Source: Trametopsis cervina (Eukaryota > Basidiomycota > Agaricomycetes > Polyporales > Irpicaceae). Taken from it: 64,000 nucleotides of DNA. The stretch covers positions 128,974-192,973 of the forward strand of contig MU278355.1 in the NCBI GenBank assembly GCA_022385755.1, read 5' to 3'. Below the pieces are notes generated by a model. It worked only from the letters and a program-made list of their open reading frames with translations. It made no database searches and was not told the DNA's origin. Below, piece after piece: positions 11,860-21,603 of the stretch. Both the position numbers and the translations under genes were made by a program. Position 1 is the stretch's first letter; each line of letters opens with the position of its first letter.

Positions 11860-13279
11860 ATATCCAACCTGCACGGCAGATTAGTGCGGCTCTGTAGGTA
11901 TCATCACAAAGGAACTTACCTTCATCAGTGTCTCAATCGGCTTGGAAGAGTTCTCCACGAGATCCTCATCAAATGTCATGAAGCCCTTCGGGAAAACGGC
12001 GACGACTGTGCTGCCTCCATACGCGAAGTAACCCAGCTCATCCCCTCTCTTCACCTGCTCCCCTTTCTGCCTTGTCCAGACGACGCTACCTACCAACATA
12101 GCGCCGATTGAGACGTATGCAATAGGAGTTTCGGATGGCGTGTGGTTGGCGAAGAGGATTGAGCGTCTGTTGGCGGTGAACACGTCGAAGCCGCTCTCAT
12201 TCACTGCTTGAGGATTGACGGTGTAGTACTGGCCAGGGATATCAACGGTTTCGCCGAACGTCAAGTCGATCGGAGTATGGAAGCGATGGTAGTCAGCTGG
12301 CGCGAGACTGTTTGCCAACTCGTGAGTACAGATGGTAATACCGTAGTGAGCCTCCAGCACACCCACCGAAAGACTCCTAGGCTGGCTTCAGCGAACAATT
12401 TTGCCTTGTCGGAGTCCGGAGCGACACCAAGCAGAGTCGGGATATCAAAGTGGCTACCCTTAATCCTGAGTGGGAGTTAGAGAACGACAATTGTGCCAGA
12501 GAATTTCTGATCCCTCACCAGAGCTTTTTGGCAACATCGACCGACTCGAAGACTGTCAATCTGCAGTCGGCGGCAGAACATATTTGTTTCGGATCATCCT
12601 CGTTCTGCACTGGGCGTGCACCATCTTTCAACTTGCGGGAGAAGAACTCGTTGAAGTTCTTGTACTTCGAAATATCCGGTTCGAGAAGCTCTGCCGTTTG
12701 AATACTGTACGTCTCGATAAAGGAAGGGATGTTCTTGACAGACTCTGGAGAGTTGTAGTGTTGGCCTTGCTGCAGCAATCTCGTATCAAGTTTGCAATAT
12801 GGAGTTCAATCGACGCACCCGAACGGAGAGGTTCTTCAGAACACTCTCAACAGACTGGTTATGAAGCAGTTTGATTTGCGTGCCACCATAAAACAGCAGA
12901 TGCATGCCCAATCTGTGTAGCTTTCAGAATGTCGCAATTGCCCCAACAATGATGTCACGCACCGAGGATAGATAGGCATACTCTCGAAGAAGCGTTCCTT
13001 CGAACCTCTCATCTGCACATAGTTTCCAACGTGATATTGACTGGCATAATCTTCGATGCCCGGGATGAGCTTCTTGACGATGGGAATATTCATGATCCTG
13101 TTGATCGGGGCGTGAATGCCATGCTGTACATTGTCGTGCTTTGCACTATGTTCGACAAGCTCTGTAAGAACAGCGGCGGTAGCCTGGGGATCCTTCGCGC
13201 TCTCTGGCAGATTATCTGGGTGAGGGACCTCAATGGGCTTCTGGGTCTCGTCAATGTTTGAATCGTGGAGGGAAGACAT
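11836..13279 (-). CDS. psd: Phosphatidylserine decarboxylase family protein
   Basis: Six exons join exactly: 13279-12963, 12912-12819, 12769-12519, 12465-12367, 12307-11920 and 11868-11836 (1,182 bases, 393 aa). The family converts phosphatidylserine to phosphatidylethanolamine using a pyruvoyl group made by self-cleavage. Signatures are clear: NEFFSRKLKDGARP, CSAADCRLTVF, the DYHRFHTP segment, and FAYGGST near the C terminus, the LGST-type cleavage motif in which the Ser becomes the pyruvoyl group of the small alpha chain. There is no obvious membrane anchor or C2 domain at the N terminus, so it resembles the shorter, soluble branch found in many basidiomycetes rather than mitochondrial Psd1. 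Some relatives decarboxylate amino acids instead, so substrate is not certain. Confidence 0.92.
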
Positions 13280-13365
13280 CGTGAATTCGTGTGGTACGAG
13301 GTACGGGGATGGATGTACTAAGGAAGGGGGTGCGTTGTTAAATCAGACATAGTCAAAGGTTGAGC

Positions 13366-13374
13366 TTTATATAG
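13366..13374 (-). promoter_or_regulatory. TATA box of the decarboxylase gene
   Basis: On the minus strand the sequence reads CTATATAAA, about 90 bases upstream of the ATG at 13279, a usual distance for a fungal TATA element. Confidence 0.55.
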
Positions 13375-13379
13375 CGTCG

Positions 13380-13969
13380 TATATTGGTCACAGTAGTGGA
13401 ACTGATTGGCCACCTCTGCCACACACATCACGGTTATCGATGACGTTGTTAGAGCTCAAGCCGCCCTTTGCCGAGCGTGACCTGGAGCACGTGATTGCCT
13501 GTCACATTCAGTCGTGACGTCTTCTGAATCCCAAGCCCGGCAACTTTATTTCAACGAAATCGAAGCCGCCACCCACAAGGCTAAACAACATCGGAAAGGG
13601 CTCAGCAATGGAAGTAGTGGCGGAGAGAGAAACAGTCAGTTCGTGTGGATCTTGAGCTTTATGTTCTCAGGTGTGTGGGAGAATATGTGCAAGCTGCAGT
13701 ATTCTGGGCACGCTCTCCAAACTCCTACCTCGACGTTCTACTTGTGCCCTCAGCAGACCGTCTGGCATTCGACATTTCCTGGGAGAAAATGTTATCCTCA
13801 GGACTCTGGGTCATTGCGGCCTGTCTCGCAGCCTGCCAAATAGCGCGTGCAATATTGCGCCATTCTCTGGAGAAGTTGCGATTGGTGGGAACTTCGTCCC
13901 CACATATGATCATTGCTCATACGCTCGCATGTTTAGCAACACCTGGGTATCTGGGCATTGCGACTTGTG
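13380..13969. other. Divergent promoter region between decarboxylase and permease
   Basis: About 750 bases separate the two start codons. Open frames of about 100 codons on the plus strand (13514-13998) overlap each other in different frames and show no domain, so I read this as regulatory sequence with a TATA element at each end. Confidence 0.4.
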
Positions 13970-13977
13970 TATATAAG
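13970..13977 (+). promoter_or_regulatory. TATA box of the MFS permease gene
   Basis: TATATAAG lies 67 bases before the ATG at 14037. Confidence 0.6.
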
Positions 13978-14036
13978 GCAAACTGCGCTCCAGAGTGAAG
14001 AGCTCATCGCTTCTTTCCGGTTATCGCACTCCAGTC

Positions 14037-16379
14037 ATGTCTTCTGCGGCGTCCGTGAGGGACGCTGAAAAGCGCTCTTATACGGAAGAGGATGCGAATG
14101 TGGTGAAACGGGCTCCGGTATACGACGAATATGGCACAGAGGCAGACCGCAAGCTCATGAGGAAGGTGGACTTAAGGCGAGTGAATCACTAACGCGTTTC
14201 GAATGGTAAACTTACGGTTGGCGATCAGAATTCTTCCTGTGCTGACCTTCCTCTATCTTCTGAGTTTCTTGGATCGGTGAGTGCTCTTCTGGAAGCGTAC
14301 GAAGAATCTTCCAAACTTTCTTTATAGCTCAAATATTGGGAATGCGAAGTACGTTGTTAGCTCTAGTCGCACGCCAGTTGTTTGCTGACGGCACACCATG
14401 ATTATTCAGAATAGATGGATTGACTACGGTAAGAAATATGTGCGCTCAATATTCTTTGCTAATATTCTCACAGGACATACACGTCTCTGGCCCTGCGTAT
14501 AACACAGCGCTAGCTATCTACTTTATCGCCTATGTCACGTTTGAGGTCCCGGCCAATGTGAGTAGCTTGCCGATATGAGAGTATCATATCACTTATTGTT
14601 CCTGTAGATTATGTGTGTCACATCCCTGAACCCACACCCGTAGCAATGCTGACCTGTTTACAGTCTCAAGCGATTCAATCCTCAATTCTGGCTTCCGACA
14701 CTCACCCTCCTGTGGGGTATCGCGTCAGTCTTCCAAGGGTTCGTAACGAACCAAGCGAGTCTATTTGGTATCCGGTATTGTGAGTATCACCACGCGTGAC
14801 CTCTCATGGAACGAGCGTTATTCACAATATTCAGTGCTCGGCGCAACAGAAGCTGGTTTGTTCCCTGGCGTTGTGTACCTCTTTTCTGTCTACTACCTAC
14901 GGTGAGTACTGCATCTGTGTTTCACTATGACTTCAACTCATCTAAACTTATAACAGACGTGAGAGACATTGGCGGGTTGCGATATTCTTCGGAGGTGCTG
15001 CGCTAGCGGGCGCGTTCGGAGGTTCGTTCCCTTTCTCAAGGAGTGTACCCGTCTGCGAAATAACTCAATGTCGTTTCAGGCGTTCTCGCGTATGCGATTG
15101 GTAAGATGGACGGTATTGGCGGAAAGCGTGGATGGCAATGGTGTGCATCAGACGTTTCTCCCCGTTTCAGTCTACTGGCTCATATTATGCAGGATCTTCA
15201 TTCTGGAAGGTCTTCTTACAATAGTTGCTTCTGTCTTTGGCTACTGGTGGGTTCCAACCTGGTCTCACAAGGCAAGATGGGTAGGTTCTTCTCGTACTAT
15301 TTCTTCCGGACTTGTTTGACAGGCATTGTGAATCTCAGTTAACTGAAGAAGAGCGTACTCGTCTCCTCGCGCGACTCGCTGCCGACTCAGATGCGGCCAA
15401 CAAGGAGCGCTTCGCCTGGGTGTACGTCCGCCAAGCCTTAACTGACCACCTCGTGTGGGGATACGCACTCCTCTTCCACGGCTTTGCGTTTGTGTTGTAC
15501 ACATTGAGTTTATTCTTGGTAAGCACGAGATACTATTGAATCCGTTGCAACATTGCTAAAACCGTTCTGAAGCCTACTATCATCGCCGGTCTCGGGTTTG
15601 CTACTTGGAAGGCACAGCTGTAAGCTTCATGTGTTGGATCCGATGAAGTTGCTAACGCTATCGTATAGAATGACGGTACCACCGAACGCCCTCGCTGCAA
15701 TTGGGATTGGCTGTGGAGCTTGGTTGGCCGCCAGAACACGCCGAAGGGCACCACTTGTTATAGGCTGTGGTGTGATAGCTATCATCGGTACGTTGTGAGA
15801 GCGACTGTCGTGCGATTTGATCCCAATCCTTGTTGCTAGGATACATCATTCTTGCAACAACTAAGACTCGTAAGTCTCGTGTAACAGACGTTATATGCAC
15901 TGGCTGACGGCACTGTCATAGCCGGCGCACAGTATGTAGGAGTGCACTTTGCTTCGCTTGGTGTATATACAGGGAATGCTCTCATTCTGAGGTAACTCAT
16001 TTCCTCACATCTTCACCTAACTGGTGGCACTAAACGCGATCCGGTTAGTTGGCCGTCCGAAAACGTTTCCAATCAAACCAAGCGCGCAGTGTCCGTCGCC
16101 ATGCAGATTACGATCGGCGACCTCGGTGCAGTCACAGGTGTTCTCATCTACCGGCCCGAGTTCTCGAAGCATCTTTACAGAAAGCCGCATATCATATCCA
16201 TCGGATACGTCACGTTCTCGATTGTGATTGCCAGCTTGCTGTGGTGGTGGATGGCCAAGGAGAACAGAAGAAGAGACATCATCGTGGCTGAGGCGCCGGA
16301 AGGGAAGGTCGAGGATGTTGATATTGAGGAGAAGATAAGACTTGGAGATAGGCACCTGCTGTGGAGGTATCAGGTGTAG
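14037..16379 (+). CDS. MFS permease, anion:cation symporter (Dal5/allantoate) type
   Basis: A start at 14037 and stop at 16377-16379 enclose about 17 short exons. Joined by splice sites, they give a typical permease of about 500 aa. The order is a charged N-terminal tail, KVDLR, then LPVLTFLYLLSFLDRSNIGN (TM1), IAYVTFEVPAN, LWGIASVFQGF, GATEAGLFPGVVYLFS, a central KGW-type loop with RGWQWIFILEGL, and six further helices ending in a charged tail. DRSNIGNA and TEAGLFPG are hallmarks of the fungal ACS family, whose members import allantoate, nicotinate, pantothenate or similar organic anions with protons. The exact substrate cannot be read from sequence. The first intron must start with GC: only TTAAG/GCGAGT joined to AG/AATTC keeps the frame. 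All other introns are GT..AG. Confidence 0.88.
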
Positions 16380-16997
16380 TTTTCAAGTATTAGGCTGCAA
16401 GGTACCGAATGAGGACTGCGGTGTGCTCAAATGTGGAGATATGCAATTTATTGATACCATAAAATCACTCCTAGCAGTGCATTCTATTTGATTGAATACG
16501 TGTGACGCCAATGGGGTATTCTCAAGAGATCGCCTCATGTTTGTGTCTATTTGCTACGACCGTCGTGGCGTTAGACGCCAACGTATTGCTGGCAGGCGCT
16601 CCCGAACTCAACCAGTGCTTCCTCCGTCTCGCACAATCAAGAACACTTTCAGGAATGTGCGATTCTCTCAATTGGACTAAGAAGCTGTGAGCTTATATGA
16701 TTATTTCCTCATAGAACGCACCCAGGCGCTCTCTTCCGTCACTGCTTTCGATTGTCCCTTCTGTGAGTGATAGTAGTAATTCAGTGAGGCTTCAGTGGCA
16801 TTCAAATTACATCCAAATCAAATATTTAACCTAGTGCGCTGTGATATTCTAGGATAATTTGTGTCTCAGGCTGAGTCATACCCGACGGTGCATCATATAC
16901 TATCACAGCACACTCGTTTCCAGAAGGCTTGACGGTATACTGTTCACCATTCCGTACCAGACATGAATTCTGAACTGATGGCAGAGCTAGTACCCTC
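16380..16997. other. Intergenic
   Basis: This holds the 3' flank of the permease and the promoter of the methyltransferase. Short open frames at 16492-16690 show no support. Confidence 0.35.
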
Positions 16998-18185
16998 ATG
17001 AGCGAGCACCTCTCAACGGATACAATTCTAGCGTGCTTGCTCCCGCTTTGCCTTTTCATGATCAGCTTCGCATGGCTCGGGAGCCCGACTACTCTCATGC
17101 GAACTATCGTTGACATGGTCAAGGGCGGCCGAACTCTTTCGGGCCCTTACGAATACTTTTCCGTAGAACGCGCGGCCGCCTCATTCGATCAGTACTTCGA
17201 ACTGTCCACTAGTGAGCTCACGGCAATGCGCAGATCCTACGGCAAACTTGGGAGGAAACATAAACGACTCGGATACGAACTAAGCTATCCCGCAAAATTG
17301 GACAAGCTACAAGCAACAATTGAGGCCAATGATAAAGTTGCGCGTGAAATAGGTAGATGCGCGCGAGAGTCATTTCCACAGCTTCGACATAACCGCATAC
17401 TCGGTGATGGGGACCTTGCTCGCGTCAGGGAGACTTTGAAACATTTCATTCGTGACTGGAGTGCCGATGGAGCGAGCGAGAGGGACGTCATTTTCAAGCC
17501 AATACTTAACGCGTTGAACGTGGACCCGCACAGCCGACGGGCTGACACAAAGATTCTTGTTCCCGGCTCAGGACTTGGCCGGCTGGCCTGGGAGATATCC
17601 GAACTTGGGTTCGATACAACTGCAGTAGAACTGTCGCACTTCATGACGCTCGGCTACCGATTTCTCTGCTCCCCATCCTTTACGGACAAGATCAATCAGC
17701 ACACCCTACATCCCTATAGCTACTGGTTCTCACATCAGCGCACCAACAATGATTTATTCCGGGGCGTCTCGTTTCCAGATGCCATCCCTCGCCTCCATCC
17801 GAGGATGCGTCTCGTTGAAGGCGACTTCCTCCAACAAAGAGCTCATGGAGACGGCTATGACTATGTCGTCACCTTATTCTTCATCGACACGTCTGTGAAC
17901 GTCATTTCCACCATCGAACATATTTATTCTCTGCTGCGTCCTGGTGGCCGATGGATAAACCTCGGTCCCCTTCTATGGCCAGGTGGTGCACAAGCGCGAG
18001 TGGAACTCAACCTGGAGGAAGTCCTCCAACTTGCCACCATGACTGGTTTTCGTCTCGAGGAAGGTGCCGCGACCCCCAAAGTATACCAGAGACATAGTGT
18101 CCCGTGCGAGTATACAGCCGACCGGCATGCTATGATGAAATGGATCTATCAGGCCGAATTCTGGGTGGCTCAAAAGCCTACGTGA
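16998..18185 (+). CDS. Carnosine N-methyltransferase-like (N2227 family), membrane-anchored
   Basis: A single uninterrupted exon of 395 aa. Residues 9-28 form a hydrophobic helix (ACLLPLCLFMISFAWLG), probably an N-terminal membrane anchor. The N2227 domain follows: KHKRLGYELSYPAKL, then the S-adenosylmethionine motif I VPGSGLGRLAWE (188-199), the ELSHFMTLGYRFLC segment typical of the family, EGDFL, VTLFFIDTS and LRPGGRWINLGPLLW. Family members methylate the imidazole of carnosine or related histidine-containing peptides; fungal substrates are mostly unknown. Lack of introns is unusual beside its intron-dense neighbours. A decayed partial copy lies 3 kb downstream beyond the DUF6534-like gene. 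Confidence 0.85.
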   Translation: MSEHLSTDTILACLLPLCLFMISFAWLGSPTTLMRTIVDMVKGGRTLSGPYEYFSVERAAASFDQYFELSTSELTAMRRSYGKLGRKHKRLGYELSYPAKLDKLQATIEANDKVAREIGRCARESFPQLRHNRILGDGDLARVRETLKHFIRDWSADGASERDVIFKPILNALNVDPHSRRADTKILVPGSGLGRLAWEISELGFDTTAVELSHFMTLGYRFLCSPSFTDKINQHTLHPYSYWFSHQRTNNDLFRGVSFPDAIPRLHPRMRLVEGDFLQQRAHGDGYDYVVTLFFIDTSVNVISTIEHIYSLLRPGGRWINLGPLLWPGGAQARVELNLEEVLQLATMTGFRLEEGAATPKVYQRHSVPCEYTADRHAMMKWIYQAEFWVAQKPT

Positions 18186-18373
18186 GCTCTCAACGATGGA
18201 GCAAGACAAATTCGCGGCAGGTGCAGTGCTGGTAGTCTTTACTTCTCACGAAGAAAAACAAATCTCATAAATATTATATAGCCGGAGCGAAGGAGAAGAG
18301 TGTACACCATGCATGTATATGGCATACCCGCATTATGTCGCGGTAACACCTCTTATCCAATACTTTCAATTGC

Positions 18374-20412
18374 TCATACCGATTCTGAGTCGCCCCCCAG
18401 CTTGAACACTGGAGTATGTTCGATACTCTCGTTTCCGAATGCAGCGACCTGGCCGGAAGCTGACAGTATGCCGAGATGATACTCTTCTTTCGGCCGCATG
18501 TTGTCAACTATGTTGGGATGAGGCAACGACGCAGTTGTGTCAGTGTTCCTGGGCTAGAAGGATACGCATGATTAGTACCAACTGAGGCGATGCGCACGCT
18601 GGACTCACTGCAAAGGCGGCTTGCCAGGTTCTGTTTGTTGTGACAGTAGTAGTGCTGACGTCGTTGGCACGTAGGCTTCCTCTGGCATTCAGACTGACGG
18701 AGGCGCGAATACGATCTCAGGTGACAAACAACGTAATCCGCAATACGAAGTACTGACCTCGCAAGGAGTGAATTCGCATACACTAAACCCAGGTCATTTA
18801 GAAGGACCACATATATAGGAAAAATGGACGTACGATTTCCGACGACAGAGTAAACACCGAGGTATTCGAAACCAATGCGGTCAATATAATGGTTCTAGGG
18901 TTTACGTTAGCGGCGACAGCCTGCAGAGACGTAAACGGTGGGGTCTTACCAGAACAATGACTACTATGTCCGCCAACCTTAGTAATCCTGGATATCAGTG
19001 TACGTGCGGAAATAAACAGCTGTGTGTCTACGCACACAGTGATCATTCCGGCTTGTATGGCGTAGAAAATCAAGGTATTGATAATGCGATTGGTTCTTTA
19101 ACGATCAGTACGAGACGTTAGTGAGTGAACGTGGGAATACGACAAGTTACGTACCGCGAAAGCCCGGAGCGGCCTCGATTGAGAAGAAATATGAGGGACA
19201 CCATGATCGTAAAGTCCGTCAGAATGGCAACAGCCAGGCCAAAAGGCGAGAGAATCTGGAGCGAGATTTCAGATACTTGAGTTGGAGAATTTGGGGCCAA
19301 CTTGCCTTTTGAGCACCAGTTGCGTATGCCGAAATTCCAGCCGATTCGATACTGGAAACGCTTATTAAGGGACTTGGGCCGAAATAACAATAGGAGCCCA
19401 CCTAATGACATAAGTAGCTAAGAGGCTATGGTCAGCACGGTACGGTTGTAGACACAATCTGTATACTCTCACCTATTCCCATTGCTGCGCACGAGAAGCA
19501 CGTTCAGATGTGAAACCCGATCATGAATACACACATACCGCAGTTCCAAAGCGTCAGAGTGACCTATAGTAACACGTCAGTGAAGCTGACACCGAAAGAG
19601 GGTAGCTAACCGACCACTACGGCTGTCAAAGTCCAACGAACAACGAGCAGCCGGCTTACTATGGACAGCAGCTTATCGTCAACTAAATCCGCGGTCTGAT
19701 GACAGTGCACGTACATGTCCATATCCTCCATGCGAAGTATAGATGAACCATCAGTTCCACGATTTTCTATGATGCGATACGTGATGAAATGTGTGTGGTG
19801 TCATTTTCCATAGATGTACATACCGTCATCAAGAGAAGTAACTAGAGGGATAGAAAATAGAATCAGCGAGTTGCGCAAAATATTCAGATGGAAGGACATT
19901 ACACTGAGGCTCCTGATGAAACACTGTATTAGCTATTACTGCTTTTATGACAGTGGAAGGAACAAACCAGACGATGGCATTCAACGCATCTGGGTTTCCC
20001 CAATTCAGGACAAGGTAGTAATACGCGGCGTGAACAGTGAAAGAAGACCGGATGAACTCGACGACACTTTTATAGCAATGAACAGTCTAAATTCGTGATA
20101 TGTCCTGAACAACTTACCACACAACGGCAACCTATCCGATAGTAGTGTTAGTACTGCGTGTTTAGCACGCTCCGAGTCATGCGTACCAAAAGCTTGGTAT
20201 ATAGATTATCGTCCGGGTAATTATAGTAGTAGAGCCAGGCCTGCAAAATCGTGATCCCGAGTAGACTGTAAGAGAAAAATGGGTTAACGTCCTCGCAAAA
20301 ACACTCCTGTTGTTGCTCACCCTACAGAGACAGTGCTCCCGATGTGAACGGGAGCGAAACTGTTCAAAACAGCGGCATGCAACTCAGGCGAAAGGGGAGA
20401 AGTAGAGTCCAT
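18374..20412 (-). CDS. DUF6534-like multi-pass membrane protein
   Basis: A many-exon gene on the minus strand with the ATG at 20412 and a stop at 18376-18374. The layout matches a large mushroom family: HIGSTVSVG and TILQAWLYYYNYP, then VVEFIRSSFTVHAAYYYL, then HLYFAWRIW, then VVRWTLTAVVV, then a cytosolic part with LIFLLNRGRSGL, then LIFYAIQAGMITVC, and the C-terminal NDLGLVYANSLLASLNARGS signature. The tail is hydrophilic. About seven membrane helices are expected; the function of the family is unknown. Clear introns include 20321-20274 and the one splitting LLA/SLNAR. The middle exons (about 19870-19450) could not all be joined cleanly, and one intron would be only about 32 bp, so some damage is possible. 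Confidence 0.65.
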
Positions 20413-21049
20413 GGTGATAGCGCTGGATGGACGAGGGAATCGAGACCCATTTGCGTCAGATATAAGAGGGTGGATGGAAAACAGTAGGGATACACAGTAG
20501 GTAACAGAGTCACCAGGACAGCGGGACTTGAACTTGAGGCAATGAGGAGAGAACACTCGGAGGCTCGGAGGATTGTTGTCAGATGGAGAATGAAGCACTC
20601 CTGTGCGCAGGCAGTGAGCTGTGGTGGATCCAATCCACGATAAGCAGGCTTGTCTCTACTCCTGGGTGCGATCATCGCCATATTTCATGTCTGTTGGTAA
20701 GGCGGAGTTGGGCGAGTGCAAGCCATTGGTTCTCCTGAGTATGCGATAATCAGCGCAGTACTATCCTACATTGTATCATTCTGGCAATTTGCTTCAATTG
20801 ACGCAGTATAGTCCTCTGAACCGGAACCATCTTTCAAGGATATCACTACCAGGCCTTCCATTGATAATCACGAGAAGAGATACATCATGGCCTCTCTCAC
20901 GAGCTGCATGCGCTCTACCTGTCCAGTCGTATCTGAGCATGATCATCAAGGAGGGTTCTGCACTCAACTATTTCGGAGAACGCTGCCTCCCTCATCAGTC
21001 GTGTCAGCTACAGGCCTCCAGTATATTGATTCCCGAAGACCAATCGGGC
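20413..21049. other. Intergenic, degraded sequence
   Basis: Upstream flank of the DUF6534-like gene. The right part (from about 20880) may contain further-diverged remnants of the methyltransferase, but similarity there is too weak to assert. Confidence 0.3.
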
Positions 21050-21590
21050 TCCAGCGCGCCAACAAAAAGTTATTTCAGGGCGTCTCGTCTCCATCTCTCG
21101 ACTCCCTCCAAGAATGAATCTTATTGATGGCGACTTCCTCTGACTTCCTCCAACAAAGAGCACAAGGAGACGGGTATGACTATATTGGCACCTTATCATT
21201 CATCGACATGCCTGTGAACATCATATCCACCATCGAACATATAAATATCTACTCTGCGTTCCGGTGGCCGATGAATGGGTCCCCTTCTATGGCCAGGTGG
21301 TGCACAAGCACGTGTTGAACTCGACGTGGACGAAGTTCTCCAACTTGCCATTATGATTGGTTTCCGCCTTGAGGAGGTGTGGCGTCTCCTAGAGTGCACC
21401 AGAGACACACAGTGCTGTGCGAGTGTACCGCACGTTTTGATGAAATGTATACATCAGGCCGAATTCTGGGCAGCTCAAAAGTCTATGTAAATACTCATGA
21501 TATCAGTGCGAGGACACTTCGCAGTAGGTGCAGTGCTGGTAGTCTTATTTTCTAAAGATGAATAAATCTGACAAATATCATGGACGTTTA
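21050..21590 (+). pseudogene. Decayed 3' part of the N2227 methyltransferase gene
   Basis: This stretch aligns with 17735-18290 of the intact methyltransferase gene: the GACTTCCTC/CAACAAAGAGC segment, the GGAGACGG-TATGACTAT segment, FIDMPVNIISTIEHI, GPLLWPGGAQARVEL, a FRLEE segment and the QAEFWAAQKS end. It also keeps matching 3' untranslated sequence (GTAGGTGCAGTGCTGGTAGTCTT). The frame is broken several times, including a 10-base tandem duplication at 21132-21151 (GACTTCCTCT then GACTTCCTCC), a TGA just before the homologous GDFL codons, and losses near GRWINL. The SAM-binding half is absent. It is a duplicated and decayed copy. Confidence 0.85.
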
Positions 21591-21603
21591 TTCTTTGCAG
21601 GCT

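Noticed and set aside
12515..12778. Independent small gene inside the decarboxylase locus
   Set aside because: It is exon 3 of the decarboxylase, bounded by a good acceptor and donor.
13514..13998. Hydrophobic open frames upstream of the MFS permease
   Set aside because: Three overlapping frames of similar length with no domain; two of them run into the TATA element of the permease.
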